NCBI GenBank assembly: GCA_002205965.3
Contig: NADL03000513.1
Span: 1,302,001 to 1,366,000, forward strand
Direction: 5' to 3'
Length of the DNA stretch: 64,000 bases
Origin: Kappaphycus alvarezii
Lineage: Eukaryota; Rhodophyta; Florideophyceae; Gigartinales; Solieriaceae
Shown here piece by piece: positions 10,376-23,465 of the stretch (position 1 is its first letter; every line of letters starts with the position of its first letter). Below the pieces are notes generated by a model. That model was not told where the DNA came from. It did no database searches and saw nothing but the letters and a program-made list of their open reading frames with translations. A program made the translations under genes and the position numbers.

Positions 10376-11420
10376 ATTATTTAAAGTTCGAAATCGTTGC
10401 CGTCGGGGCAAATCCCCCCATCAACTACTCCATTGGCTCACCCCTTTTTTGCTCTCAACATGACCAGCCTTCGCCAGTCACCATCGCCAGGTCGTCCAGA
10501 GGCCGCCGCTCCCTCAACGCTCTGGCCTTGATGGCCAATGGCCACCCGACTACGATAATTATTGCAGAAGAATGGACCGGTAACGAGTTCAGGAGTGGGT
10601 CCCATGGCATTGCTTCGAGGAGGCGGAGGATGCAGGGAAGGATCTAGAGGAAGAGGAGGCTGAAGAAGTGGTACAAGAAGAGGATTGTGAGGCTGAGGTG
10701 GAAGGATTGGAAGGTGAGGAGGACTGGGTGGACCTGTGGGGGCCACTAGGTTAGGGAGTTGCTGTGGAGGACGGAAGGGAGGGCGAAGAACTAATCGTTG
10801 TTTCTGGCTTTTGTGAAAGGTGTGAAGAGGAAGTTGAAGGCAGGGAGGAAGAATTGGAGGAAACGGATATGTCCGTGGGTGCTTTCTATAATTCCTGGCC
10901 GTTCATTGGTATTTGTAGGTACTTCATGGGTGGTATGGATATTTTGGAGGGATTATGTAGCTCTGAACTCGAGGAATAAGATTACTAGGAGTAAATCGAG
11001 ATATTTACCCGGATAGTATCTGCAGTTAGTCTTTTTCAATCACACAATTCCATTTGATGCATTTTATGGTCCTTAGTATGTTTTTTGAGACTTTAGGGTT
11101 AGCCAAAAAGACAATTTAAGCTGAGTAAGGTGCTTTCTCTTGTGGGGATCAAGCAAGTTTTCAGAAAACTTCACGTTAAATCCGAGTAGTAGGAAGTTGA
11201 GATACAACTTCAGACCCAGAACCATTTTCTTACGCTGGTCACAGAGCATAAGTGATAGACCCTGCCCTTCTATATTCTCTTGGAGCCATGTCAACTGTAT
11301 TCCTTACTCACCTCTTTTTTTGACTCAACTATACTACGGTAGAACTTTTGCCCCTTGCAATACCTCCTTCTTGGGTAATTGGTTCTAAGTATATCTTCTC
11401 CCAACGATTTGTTTTTATCA
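10376..11420 (+). repeat. family-A LTR, copy G (forward)
   Basis: A forward copy running from a TATTTAAAG box through a broken acidic ORF, then the LTR blocks ACTTTAGGGTTAGCC and the two hairpins (AAGTTTT/AAAACTT and GAAGTTG/CAACTTC). It ends CGATTTGTTTTTATCA at 11420. There is no primer binding site after it, so it behaves as a solo LTR. The left end is uncertain; TGTTAGGCGTC at 9882 is a candidate, but no matching target duplication was seen. Confidence 0.7.
10460..10979 (+). pseudogene. LTR-borne acidic protein gene, copy G (frameshifted)
   Basis: The start MTSLRQ parallels MTNLRP of copy B. After a frameshift comes a segment with PPDYDNYCRRMD, matching PTDREDYLRRQT there. A Glu-rich tract follows (EEAEDAGKDLEEEEAEEVV) and a final frame ends GGMDILEGLCSSELEE at the stop 10977-10979. 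The same order of motifs occurs in three other copies. A TATTTAAAG lies about 85 bp upstream of the ATG. Function is unknown. The acidic character suggests protein-protein or activator-like roles, which is inference only. Confidence 0.6.
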
Positions 11421-12071
11421 GTAACATCAAAAAATCGGTCCCTCCGCTGCTTACCATTGCTTGGATGTCGGATCTCGTGCAGTGGAGACCATGGTGTCGC
11501 TCTACGACAGTACGACGAGCAGCCCTTCCGAGGTCTTTGGCGAGAAGGGTGACTCGGCGATCATGTCGGTTGATCCTGTGAGATTCATGAAAGTAGTGCA
11601 TGAGATTATCTCCATGTAAATTGAGAGTTCCCGGGCAATTTCTTCTCGTGCATGGCGTGCCAGGGAGAAAAAGTGGGACTTGACATTGTTATTGAAGCCT
11701 CGACGAGAATTTTCAAGGCTCAATGCTTGTCTGTAGTATGGAGTTTGGGAGAAATACAACAATCCCCTAGCTCCCTGTAGAACCATAGATATGAGAACCG
11801 CCTACCTTCTAAGAATCCCAAAAGGAATTCGTTATTGGACTGCCTCATGGATTGTGCCCGTCACCGTCTGTTGTGAGTTTTTCTTCGCGAGCAAATTGTA
11901 CAGAACGGGATAATTCTAGATGGCTGGAAAGAGATCGACCACCTCCAATAGGCTTCTGCAACTGCTTCGTATGTTCTGAGCTCCTTAATAGGAGCTGGAA
12001 TCAGTAAAAGTCTCTTTCCCTCGCTGCACTTCTGAGCGCTTGTACCAGAGCTAGCATGAAGGAGCGGTCGA
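11421..12071. other. no clear gene
   Basis: Overlapping short open frames occur on both strands, with no motif I can assign. It could be the decayed upstream part of the RT-like gene whose end lies at 12.5-13.0 kb, but the match is too weak to claim. Confidence 0.4.
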
Positions 12072-13018
12072 ATGTACTATCAGAGGCGCAAGAGGACAAG
12101 AATCTGCGATTTCATTGTGAGCGTCGACGTTTCTTGGGATATAGCGGTTTCATTGGGAGCTGGAGTTCTTGCAAGAATTGCTTTGGGGAACGCCTCCGGC
12201 CACAGTTCGGACGCATTTTCGATCATCTCTTCGAAACCTCTGGCGCCTTCCGTGGTACGTGAATGGGGAACGATGTGTAACAAGTAGCCGGCATTGCAGC
12301 AAATAGTATATTTAGGATAAGGTGAAGCGCCATTTGGTTACCCTTGAGGTCGGCACTTGTTTCCAGGAAGCGCTTAAGGGACTCGAAATTTTCCTAAAAA
12401 TTCATGCTGCATGAATGCTGTCGAGCTTATCTTAGCGTTGAAAATACGAATTTTATCGCTTTGCACCTGTTGTAGACGGCCAAGTAAAGCTATTTGACCG
12501 TCGGCCGGGGTGAAATAGTCCCCTTTCGGGTCCTAGAGAAGCTCTGCATGGTCTTTGAGCCTACTAATACAGTAGAAAGTCTGGCTTTTTGGCATGTGAT
12601 ACCTAAATATGGACAATCACGCCTGCATAATGTACTCCGTGATGCCATCCACCGGTACTGCAAGGAATTGGGTATCTCTTTGCTCGTCGAACACACTTTT
12701 CCCCCTGGTGACTCAAACTCCTCTCCTTCTCTAGGCATGAACCTTTAATTCCTGGTGCACATCGGCTCGATTCTCGTGATATCGCCCTAGATGTCACTAT
12801 GGTCCATACCCACTCCGTCAAATGCTTTTCCAAAAGCGCATCTTCCGCCGTAGCAGGTGCAAAGCTGCTGCCCAAGCGAATTTCCGACATTTAAGTCCGT
12901 ACTGCAACGTTCAATACATCTTTTTCCTTCCGGTAGGTGTTGATTCCTGTGGAGATTTAGGGCCTGAGGAACAAAAATTTTCGCCTTATTGTTCCTTTTG
13001 CATCAAGCAGCCGTAATT
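12072..13018 (+). pseudogene. non-LTR-like RT gene, C-terminal part, decayed
   Basis: The forward strand reads VSLGAGVLARIALGNASG, then HNVLRDAIHRYCKELGISL followed by VEHTFP. After frameshifts come SRDIALDVTMVHTHSV, VAGAKLLPKRI and FLPVGVDSCGDLGPEEQKFS. This order (RHN-LRD, acidic nuclease-like D/E positions, ALDVTV, then F-x-PVxxDSxGxLGPE) is the C-terminal region found after the reverse transcriptase in many non-LTR-type RT proteins. Related tails occur at 59.9-60.4 kb. Several stops and frame changes make it a relic. The start is uncertain. Confidence 0.6.
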
Positions 13019-15141
13019 AGGCACCAGCCACGGAGGTTCAGGACTTAATTATCCTTTTCGTATTGCCTTCAGTGGATGCAGGCCCGCCAGTTCAATAGCC
13101 GCTTCATGTCTGGGTATTTATTATTGGATTTACCCCTAACCATTGCTTATGAGCTTTCGTTTCTTGTAAAAGATTCCACGTACAAATAAAAGGGGTGATG
13201 TGTACTAAAAATGTATGCACAGAAAAAGTATCAAAATAGGGATTCAACTTTGAGTACAGCATCTGATATTGCAAGATATTTTTTAGTTTAGCTGGGTGAA
13301 AAAAATATTTTTTGTTTAAATATTTATGAAAAGGTGAGAGTAATTGATGAAGTGAACGCCGAGTTTCTTGGAGATATCAAATGCGATCCTAATAATTTTA
13401 TATATTGACGGCATCATTTCCACCTTTCATTTACAGATATTTTTCATGAATCGACATTTTCTTTCTAGTCATTCTAATCCATATGATCTCTTTAAATCAT
13501 TTTCTGATATTTAGAACGTTCGTTTTAGACGAAAAGGCTATTCAAAATTTCTTTATAAGTTGAAGAAATTGCTTCTATAAGATATTTCAAGCAAGCGAAA
13601 CACAGTTTCAAGTACACACTGAAATAGTTCCAAATTGAAACTCATTTTCACAACAATGAATTATTACGCTTACGTTACTCACTGACCATAAATGAATCTA
13701 TTGGTCGTCCCGTATCTCTTTCAACCCCTGATCCCTTCCTGATCCAATCATTTTGTTCCCACAGGTATATTTCGATAACATTTTAGTCGCCCACAAAACC
13801 TATTTTTGGGAATTGTGGGTGTAGTAGTCTCAAACTATCGATTTATTACTATCAACGAGCTTTGTAAACAAAGTTTTTGCGGATTGGAGGAACGAGTATT
13901 CTCTGCAGAGTTTGAACGCATTTTGAGGCCTACAGTAAGCAACTCGTAGTCTTTTTTGCTTCTAATTGTTTGCACCGTTTTTCTCGTACTTTTCACCGTA
14001 TCTCAGTCCGATCTCATCATGCGAACCTCAATTGAAGAGAATGGAAGTATAGTGCATATTCCTTGGACACTTTTTGCTTTAAACAGCTTGGGCCTGCAAG
14101 CGACTCTCCGATATTTGTCCTTTTTCCATCGGTGTGAGTGGGAACCTTACAGTCACGGAGCAAGTGTGACAAAGACGCATACATAGACCCTTACATTGGT
14201 CAAATTTTTAATAGCCTGTAGAATACCGATTTGTTGAGGAAAACGAAGTTTTAAAATGTTCTAATAAATTTAATGGCTTTAATACCAAGACACCAGCTGC
14301 AGGAGCTGGTTTTAAAGATTGGAACGCACGAATAAACTGTACTATGATCAAATATCAACAATCAGAGGTATTTCACTCGTAGAGAGAGGTCGTGTCAGAG
14401 ATTTCATGGTTCGGTGCGTGTTGAGGTGCTTTTTCCTATCTGTAGAAGGAGTTCACCGGGGGATGTTAGAACTTGAGTTGTTTCTCTGCCGGTGTCTTTT
14501 TTGCTGAAACTATTTCCCCTGGCAAATTAATGCCGTTTTGCTCTAGGTACGTCTGCTGCTCATCTCTCTTTGTAGTTTACTATTCAATGCTTCTGTCCAC
14601 AGATTTTCGCACTCCCCAGCATTTCTTAATTCTATTTCGTCTCTTCGTCTGTCCACGGTCGACTTTTAAGACACGCCGCGGTACTGGTCTCTTATTACGT
14701 GAGGTTGCGAACATAAGTGACGGGAAGAACATATTGGTGAACAGATGAGTTCAGGGGACCGTTGAGTCCCTATCTCCGGGTTTGCTGCCCTATAATGCCT
14801 CATCATTAATTTGGCGTACAAATACGATAGACACTCAGGGAATTAGGTAGTGATTTGGGATAGGAATGGAACTTCTGTGATTCGTTCATGTTAAACCTTC
14901 AGCAGCGGCTGAGAATGTTGGTGAAATCTGAGAATGGTCCAATGGATATGAGTCCCGTTAATTTGACCCAAAATCATGGAAATAATCTGCAATACAACTA
15001 GTGTGGAAATCTGGTAAGCTGTTCGGTTTCGTTGACTTTGATCACCTCCTAGCAACAAACGATCGATATGACCACATGTGGCGGGAGGGGGCAAGAAAGT
15101 AGTGCGAAGGAAATTGGTGAACTTATATAATAATAATGCCT
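13019..15141. other. AT-rich region without recognisable genes
   Basis: Only short, unsupported frames on either strand; no repeat, RNA gene or element end seen. Confidence 0.6.
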
Positions 15142-15184
15142 CTTTTCTTTTTTTCTACTTAAATAGAGTAGAAAAAAAGAAAAG
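15142..15184. repeat. 18-bp perfect hairpin with 7-nt loop
   Basis: The arms CTTTTCTTTTTTTCTACT (15142-15159) and its exact complement (15167-15184) flank TAAATAG. It lies about 120 bp left of the MITE at 15304. Its role is unknown. Confidence 0.9.
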
Positions 15185-15303
15185 TGGCCTAGGGGTTGTG
15201 AAACCAATGTGTTGACACACATTACTGTATATTCAAAACCATTCCAATCTACGCATATTCGGCCATCGTTCTCTGGTTTGCGCAGTTTCTCTGGAATCGA
15301 CTA

Positions 15304-15736
15304 GTGTCTATTGGAACATTGTACTCATATGAGGGTAAAGTTTAGGGCTATATTTTTGTAAGTAAAATATTCTTTTTTGTCTTTTTCGTGGTAACCTATA
15401 GTTTCAGCAGTAGTGAGGTCCGATCAAAAACAAAAATTTCGGTATTTTGGCGCCAGTCAGGTTACGAACTACTTTTTTGCACTTGATAATTTTTAATTTA
15501 GTGCCAATTTGCCAAATTTGCTCTTGTACTTGAGCGCCTTTGCCAAATAGATGTAGAGTGGAAGCCACTAGGCACCTTTGTACTGTAATTATATGTTTTT
15601 AGAATACATTTTTAGTAAATATTTACCGACCTCCCAAAAAAGGGTTCCTTACTGTAATTTTTGTATGAAAAGTCGGTTGTTCTATTTGAGGGCAATGGGT
15701 GCCTCATATAAGGACGGGGCCATCGTGGATGGATAC
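15304..15736. mobile_element. TA-flanked MITE, copy 1
   Basis: The terminal inverted repeats begin GTGTCTATTGGAAC on the left and GTATCCATCC on the right. TA dinucleotides sit at 15302-15303 and 15737-15738. Inside the ends is a TCATATGAGG palindrome-like motif (left TACTCATATGAGGG, right a CCTCATATAAGG variant). The related copy at 32566-33027 has the same termini and TA flanks. TA duplication and short TIRs fit a Tc1/mariner-type non-autonomous element. No transposase is encoded. Confidence 0.8.
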
Positions 15737-15739
15737 TAG

Positions 15740-16486
15740 AACACTGATGACGATCCCATTTAAAAGAAAACTAAGGAGCAAACTATTTGTAGTTCGAATG
15801 CTTTTTCTCAGGACCAATACGAAGCCCAAAAATGACCGTTTATTTTTTATTTGAAAATCATAAATACAACGGCGTAAGGACGAGATCTCTCTCAAGTATA
15901 CCTACTTTCGGAACAAATTCTCGTACGTTCGAGCTCTGAAAATACAACAGGATTGAAGGAAGGCTGTGCAAAGCTTTAAGATGTGTAATATTGTAACTTA
16001 GTCTAGGTAAAATGACGTAACAAAAATTCTTGCTCTCTAGAACAGCTTACAACGAAGAATAAAATCATGACTACTTCTTTTCGCTACTGTCCACTGAAAT
16101 ATTTTCAAAGCTAAAAGAAAATAATAGGGTAAATCAAACAGCAAAACTGATAGTCATGGATCAGACAAGACACAGAACTCTATAGTTTACTGTAAGTTGA
16201 AAGTAACAGGTGCAACGTCACGCTTGGAGGCTTTCCGGTTCCCATTTCTTCGATCAGTGAGTAAAACAAATTCGTCCTTCCTTTTTCTCTCCCTCGGTGA
16301 TATGTGTCGTATCTGCATATTGACGACCGGTTCATCTCAGAGCAGAGTCTCTGCCCCGTAAGAGCTTCTAGCATTTGAAATTGGCTATATCTGGTTTGCC
16401 AATTTTCATATATGGAGATATATGGTGAGAATTATTAGCCTCTTATGTTGATATCAGCATTCAGAGACATTCCAAATACTGAGCTG
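15740..16486. other. no gene seen
   Basis: AT-rich, with short frames only. Nothing recognised. Confidence 0.5.
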
Positions 16487-16960
16487 CATAGTCCTGTGCA
16501 GGAATTTAGAGATTGTATCAAGACTACATACACACTTTATCAAGAATAGCTCGCCTTTTATCCCTGTATCCCCAACTGACTCCGAAACTTTAGTGCAAAG
16601 AAATATATAAATGAAATCCTGAGTTTACAGAGGCAAAAACAAGCCTATTAGTTTTCTGTATTCGCACAAGTCCGGATAAAAGAATTCCTAGGACAGTACA
16701 GCGAGATCTATGCATGGCAATACATAGTCCTGTGCCAGGAATTTAGAGATTGTATCAAGACTACATACACACTTTATCAAGAATAGCTCGCCTTTTATCC
16801 CTGTATCCCCAACTGACTCCGAAACTTTAGTGCAAAGAAATATATAAATGAAATCCTGAGTTTACAGGAGGCAAAAACAAGCCTATTAGTTTTCTGTATT
16901 CGCACAAGTCCGGATAAAAGAATTCCTAGGACAGTACAGCGAGATCTATGCATGGCAATA
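16487..16960. repeat. recent 236-bp tandem duplication
   Basis: Unit 1 is 16487-16722 and unit 2 is 16723-16960. Both start CATAGTCCTGTGC and end GATCTATGCATGGCAATA. The only differences I see are two single-base insertions (an extra C near 16735 and an extra G near 16867). No ORF is shared. The near identity implies a recent duplication. Confidence 0.95.
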
Positions 16961-17141
16961 ATCAAATAGTATTTTCGTGTACGTCAGTAGAGCAAACAAA
17001 GATGGTTAAGTTCTTTAATTCTAAATAAAGAAAAGGAAAGTAAGATAATTTAAAGATTATGCAATAGTACATGCAGAAATTTATGAAAAATAGAAACCTC
17101 CGAAACATTCAACAGTTCGTGATTGTATAGCGCAACGACTA

Positions 17142-17469
17142 CGGGCCAACTTGATGTCCAGTCATTCTTCTATATTTCTGACATCGCTTCTCACGACTCC
17201 CAACGCTGCTGACCACCCATTTATATTTGCTCTTTGAATCACCAAAAGATAGTCAGTGATACTCTCGTCCTTCTCTGCATCGTTACTTTCCTGCATTAAT
17301 ACTTTAGCACATGTATCAAGAACCTCTTCAAAATCTTCATTTTTGCTTCCTAAGCGAGGGTATATGAGCAGTATTAAAATCCAGGTGAGAAACATACCAA
17401 CCTCAACTTGACCGTAATACTTCACAATTCGAGTATCTCTGGTGCAACCTCCTTCACAAAAGTAAAGAA
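17142..17469 (-). pseudogene. internally deleted gypsy gag remnant
   Basis: Downstream of a family-A LTR on the reverse strand lies a shortened version of the gag at 2271-3197. GSKNEDFEEVLDTCAKVLMQ parallels GGKNEDVEEFLYTYVNVVMR, then the sequence jumps to NINGWSAALGVVRSDVRNIEE, joining two distant parts of the full gag. The original start codon appears as CTG. The N-terminal 12 codons are in a different frame, and the sequence stops near 17142 with no pol. It is a non-autonomous, dead derivative. Confidence 0.8.
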
Positions 17470-17770
17470 TGAAAGGGATAAAGTTCCACGGTATGATATT
17501 CTCTGAACCAATTATGGCAGAACGGAGGTGTTGCAAGCAACCAAAGTCCTGCCAAAGTATTGTTGTGGGAACACGAAGGGCTGGATGATGACGAAAGGTC
17601 AAGAGGCTAAAAGATAGTATAAGGGTTACGAATTTAATCTACTATGCTCAGTGAATAATTTACAGTAAATTACTGCTAGGTCATAAGTTTATTTTCAACT
17701 TCTGATATATTTAGGTCTGCACTTGAATTTGTCTCCTAACTTGCTTTCTTTTTATTTACTCTTTTAAAAT
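17470..17770 (-). repeat. family-A LTR, copy F (partial)
   Basis: The reverse-strand LTR end ACTTTATCCCTTTCA lies at 17470, next to a decayed primer binding site. It shares the GTTGCAAGCAACCAAAGT, TCAACTTCTG and GTCTCCTAACTTGC blocks with the other copies. Homology fades beyond about 17770. Confidence 0.75.
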
Positions 17771-19009
17771 TTAAAAAATATAGCTTTTTCTTGGACTTTT
17801 ATTTCCTTTCCTCTCTGTCTTTAGAATGAGAACTAATGCCTCTCTTTTCTTTTTGATACTTGATTTCTGGTAAAAGGACTTTATTTTGTATATTTGGAAT
17901 TTCTTCCAAGAAAAAATCAAGATTGATTTTGATAAAATTTGATTCGATCTGCTCAGATTTGGATGGAAGACCAAAACCTAAAGTTAGAGTAGCTATTTCG
18001 TACTAGTGCAATCTTTGAGATAAAATTTCTCAGGTATATAGCGCAGTAGATGCGGGGGACTGTCGGACTTGCGCTTGAATTCGTTCCAAGGAATTCACTT
18101 GCGATTGAATTCGTTTCAAGGGGGCGTTTTTGACCTGTACGCTGTTCAGACTATTTTAATCCCAGGTGGTCGAAAATTGTTTTGAAAAGATCCAGGTAGC
18201 ACTGAGAAGATTTAATTTGCGTTTGTTCGCAGCCATGCTTGAGTTTCTAGACTTCAGGGCACGTTTCTTGTCATCAAATCAGCGATAAAATTGGTGACAT
18301 AGGCGAGAAGGTCCCTCTTTGCCACTGTCTGCGACTGTAAGGTCGGAGGGACCATGTAGTCAACTACTGATGGAAGACGTAGTGGTACAGTAGATGGATG
18401 GAAACATGAATCGCAGTTTACCATGAAATGATATTGGCACAACCTGAACGCAAATCTGTATGAAAACCTTCTAATTTCTTTAGTTTAGCCATTTCGGATG
18501 GATTAAGATTGGCATAGGTCGTTAATTTCTTCTATGGTACATATAAAGCTCTTATTTTTCCTTTACGAGGCTAGAAGGCTATTGAACAGCGAATGGCAGC
18601 TTGCAGAGAGCTCTTACATATTACAGTCCTATCATGGATCCGCTCGGGCCAGACAAACTACATAGAACAGCGAGCGTACCGTTTTTCTTCTCGGCCACTG
18701 CATAGTGTTCAAACATGAGCAAATGCTTATTTTATTATTTCTTTTCGAAAACGTTACCCCAAAACTGCTTCCCTTAACGAGCACCAAATTCAAGCCGCAC
18801 TTCAAAATTTTATTTCAGCTTTGAAATTTTTGGTGCTCCTTTTCAGAAATAAATTTTTGAGTAGTGTACAACTTGTCCTCCAGATTTACATATATCATCT
18901 GGTTATTCAGATTTTTACTTCATGACCGTAAATTAACGCAAATTCAAATCACAACTTAAGCTCGAATGTTATTGTTTTCCCAGGGTTGTGAAAATTATAG
19001 AATATATTG
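17771..19009. other. no clear gene; minor repeats
   Basis: Contains a short near-duplicate pair (TTGAATTCGTTCCAAGG and TTGAATTCGTTTCAAGG, 18074-18122) and a small stem-loop with GAGCACCAAATT / TTTTTGGTGCTC arms near 18778-18840. A reverse ORF at 18254-18442 has no assignable motif. Confidence 0.5.
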
Positions 19010-19790
19010 CCTCATTTAAAGGATCAAAGATGTTTCCTTGAAGCATTATCCCTATCATTAACCATCCATACGATCATCAGCACAAGCCTGTATTTTTCTA
19101 TCAAGATGACCCATCTCTCTATGGCCTTCATCATCAAAAAACCAACCAGAGCCACGGGTTGCATTGACGGCCAAGGCTTGATGTCCAATAGCCCTAAAGA
19201 TTATATTGACTACTTCAGAAGGTTAGATCAACAAGAAGTGGTGGAGTAGTTCGGTATCTAATTTGAGGAGGAGACAGAGAACGCAGAGGAGTATGAGATT
19301 AATCTGAAAGAATCCGAAGATGAGGAGACATGGTATATCCGTGGATGCGGCTCAATTGAAAACATTCGAGAGTTTTCAAAGAGAAAGAAGTACACAGTGA
19401 ATGTTTTTTGCAAATCTCGGACTGCTTGGTTGGGAATGGAGAGGTAGTTGAGGTAAATTAGGGAAAATTGGAAGATATGTATCTGTCTGAGGAGATCACC
19501 GGCGATCTTGAGCCACTCTAGAAAATATTCACGACTGATATCGGCGTAAAAAAAGATATCTTGGATGATTTTTTCGGTTCTGGGCTTGTTTGTGGTGATT
19601 GAGAGTAGTAGAGATTAATAGTCTTGAACGTACCTATTGTCCGTCTTTCTCATCAAAAATATTCTCTTGGATGCACTTAATGGTATTTATCAGGTATATT
19701 TGAGAAATTAGAGCTAGCCAAAAGTATACGTACGTTGATTATACTACTTCCTGATGGGCAAGCAAGGACAAGTTTTAGTCGTTATTAAGG
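19010..19790 (+). repeat. family-A LTR, copy I (partial)
   Basis: A forward copy beginning around a CATTTAAAGG box and containing the acidic ORF. It runs on into LTR blocks such as GATGCACTTAATGGTATTT and TAGAGCTAGCCAAAAGT, which align with GATGCATTTTATGG and TTAGCCAAAAAG of copy G. The downstream hairpins and terminus are not recognisable. Confidence 0.6.
19105..19611 (+). pseudogene. LTR-borne acidic protein gene, copy I
   Basis: The start MTHLSMAFIIKK aligns with MTNLRPSKIISR of copy B. The core PKDYIDYFRRLDQQEVVE matches TDREDYLRRQTKKKVIEF. After a stop and frame change comes an acidic stretch (FEEETENAEEYEINLKESED). The end DILDDFFGSGL, shortly before a TGA, matches DILEELFGSDL. The order and spacing match copies B and G. 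Multiple stops make it inactive. Confidence 0.55.
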
Positions 19791-22700
19791 AGGACCAATC
19801 GTTTTCCATAAAGCCTCATACCTGGTGCATACAAATTTGTCTTCGTGACTTATTCTTTTCAATTGTGCAGATTTTACTTCAGAACTCAAATGACAAAACA
19901 AAAAAAAATTGCCCGAATTTTTTATCTTTATTTTTCGCAAATCGCAATATAGTACAGCATGAGGTCAAAAAGGGTGGAGACTAGTCGCAGGAAAACTTTA
20001 AATGTAGGGGAAACGGAATAAAATTGGTGGTGGATAAAGTACGAAGACAGAGGCGGGGGCGAAAAATGGGTTCAACCTCTTTTTGTGGATTGCTCTTCTG
20101 CATGAAACTGTGGCTAGTGTGATATACTAGCGGCCCTCTGGGTGGCAGGGAGACCACCAATTTAGAAAGAAGACTGATTTTTGCATCCCAAAATCTGGCA
20201 AACTTAATATATATGTTCTCCAACACGCCAAAACTACGAAAGAAAGAAATAGAAGCGGCTACGCAACCTTTTCTGAGTGCTAAAAATCGCGAAGAGATAA
20301 AAGAGGTTTATTTTACTGTAACCAACTGGAGAATTGAGACTCTAGGGGTTTTGGAGAAGGTGTTATGTAAACAAAGGGGTAAATGACGCTACAATTCCGT
20401 ATATATTAATCCAGAAATACCACAAAGATGTTTAACCTTGTTGAAGATCATTAGAGCGTCATGCTATTGCAAAAAAATTGATCTTGCCGTCAATAATTGG
20501 CCCACGGCCTTATACAAAAAAATTCACTAGCCTGTGAAAACGGAGAGCTCTTCTAGACACTATTTTCCGGGTAGAAATCGGCATAAGGGAGGGTTGGTCT
20601 TATGGGGCGTTGCAAGTATTAAAAATTCGTAAATATTCTGCCTTTTTGAAAATTAAGCGTTAGAAATAGTGAGTAAATTGAAGTTAGGACGCCCACTGCT
20701 ACAAAGTAGAGGATGATCACTTACCGATACAATAAAAAGAAAGGATGTTCAGCAAAAGCGTATAGTCTTCGGTAGCCTGATCGGCTCTTTTTTGTCACAG
20801 AGCCTTTTTCTAGATTCAATGAAGATCATTATCAGTTCCTGGTCTGCGTAAATCTCGAGAGCCATCCGATGAGTGCCCATATTTATTTCGTCACATAAAT
20901 CTATTCTTTTGTTTTTACGTGCCATATTCAGCATGATGGGAATCAATAAATAGCACAGGAGAGATATTCATGAGACTAAAAACGAGAGTTAGTATTTGTA
21001 AAGTAAAGCTCTTAGGATCTGGGGTCAAATTGCGACTCGTAGATACAAAAACTAAGGCCAAGATAAGCCCCATGGTATTTCGACAAATCTCGCTGAAATT
21101 TTGATTCCAGGAAAAGTTATTTAGAGGGAGTCATGAGATAGATTATGCATTAAGAGAAGAGTAAATTAATTCCGGTTTCAATTTATGATATAGATTAGAT
21201 GCTTTCGCGCAAGAGCATACGGAACTATGATAGCAGCAAAAGTGCTGGAAGGAGACGCTTTTGCACAAAATATATGATTGAAATAAAGAGGCTGAACTGT
21301 AGGCCACCTAAGATCAGGGATAACGTCGCACGGGAACACATATAGGAAGCGAAAAGTTTGGGCTGTCGAGCCCAAACCTTTTTAGCGGATAGTAAAGGGA
21401 TGAAAATGTGGGGAGATTTAATACTCGAAAGATGCAGTCCGTTGTGCTGGATTGTAGAGAACTTATTTTACACAATAAAGCTATAAAAATGGCTTCGAAG
21501 TGTCAAAATTTCAAAAAAAATTAACTCCAGACTCTAAAATGTCACGAAGGAAAGAAAAAATCATTTAAAGCTCTCCTGTAGCTCTTAAAAGAGGTCAGTC
21601 AGGACCAATTGTGTACGCTGTCTCGTTCCGCAACATGAAAGACCATAATAACTCTTCACAACTGTAAAATTTATCAAATTAAATAATTTCCTGGGATAAA
21701 ATTATATATTTGAAAAAAATTAGAGTAAACTTGCATGATATTTGGCTGCCTGAATGACAAGGGAAGATACGGAGACACAATTTATCCTTTATTTCTCTAT
21801 CAAAATAGTCCTCTGCTTCAGGAAGCCCATTAATGGTTTTATCTTTGACCGTAAGTAGTTATTATGAAAGATGCTCTAGAGTAATTGAACTGTAACTAAC
21901 AAAATAGGCTGAAAATTCATGTACCGTTATGAAAAGGAAAAAATGTGGTAAAATCACGTTAATATTGAATGCTTTCGTGTAGTAATAAGTGTTTTGTACG
22001 CTACAAAGCGTTAAACTTACCATTTTTTTGTTTCAATAAAGTGTTATTACCGTTGAGAGTAAAAGGTGGGAAAAAATATCAAAAAAAATATAATTAAAAA
22101 TTAATTCTATACCTCGACCTCATATGAGGGTATTTTTTCTTAAAGTATGAGTTAAGTGGTCCAAAGACAACAGCATGCGAAGGAGAAGCTCCAGAAGCCT
22201 CGCGAGAGCAACTTCTGTGGGCCCTAGTTCATAGGGAAATGAGCTTGGACGTTATTGAGTGATATATTACATCCCCATATACACTTTTCCTTCATAATAA
22301 TGTGCAACATATATTCTTAAGACATAGAATATCTTCCTTGGCACCAAAACCTGCGAGGACGAGATATACGCACAATTATTTATTTTGTGATAAGCATTTG
22401 TTTATGTCTTCGGGTGCTACACGTACCGCACTTATCATACAACGATTCATCCTTATTGATGCAGTTTTTCTTTTCCTATAGACATCTTTTTATCTGGATG
22501 AGTTTTCACATCACATGTACTATTTCACTGTTGTGATATTGCAATAATTACGGAATAAGAGTACATTATAAGATAAGTTTTAGAAAAAAAATGTTAATCG
22601 GCCCGCTCTTTTTAATGGCTTTGCAAAATTTAAACAAATCTTTTTGAATTTATTTTCAATGCTGATATGTCACTGCGTGAAGTACTGCAGATCATTCGCG

Positions 22701-23465
22701 AATGGAATAGATTGTACGGCAGACGTGGCTGCTCGCCAATGCATTTGTTCCTTGCCGTCAGCACTTCGAATAACCGCAGTTTGTAAACCTAATACTGTAC
22801 AGTACTTGTATATACACAGCAACAGACGTTATTATCTTTTGTTTGTTGATACCCTATAAACGTCCATCGCCACCTTTTTGGTAAGGTTCACTGAGAAGAG
22901 TCTACAGTCTGACATCGTTATTCCCAAAGTCTGTAGAATTATAACTTCGTAAAGAACGTCGACAAATTGCTCCACCATACGCAATCTTTTCAGTGCTGAA
23001 CGACAATGCACTAAAATATTAGATCCATTACAAGCAAAGGGATTTACTATTACACTATGAGTTCTAGCACTACTCGAAACTACAGCATAATAATATCAAC
23101 ACTAACGACTACGTCAAGCGTAACAGTGGTTCTCTTGAAAACCTAATGCATGCTGAAAGGTTTCTAGTTTTTGAATCAAAGCACCTCAAACCAGCTGTTT
23201 GCACTCAAGAAAAGCAGCATAAAATATGAAACTTATAATCATTGCAAATGCCGCAGCATCAAAAGTATAGAGGGAGCTATTCCGGAAGGTAAAATTGGAA
23301 CAAACAGTAGTTCAAACTAGACACTGGCCTATAGTGATGTTGCGACACCGGAAGGTATCTCGTTTCCCACTCTGAATCTCTGCAGTCTATCTATCTACAA
23401 TAGATTGTCGAATGCAAAACTGTAAAAAGTCAAGAGCTTGAGTACAAAATGAGGAGATGGGAGGG
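19791..23465. other. AT-rich region without recognisable genes
   Basis: About 3.7 kb in which all frames are short. One isolated CCTCATATGAGGG motif at 22126, like the MITE palindrome, lacks element ends. No RNA gene seen. Confidence 0.55.

Noticed and set aside
11502-11786. Reverse ORF of 94 residues as a gene
   Set aside because: No motif, and overlapping forward frames are equally long; strand undecidable.
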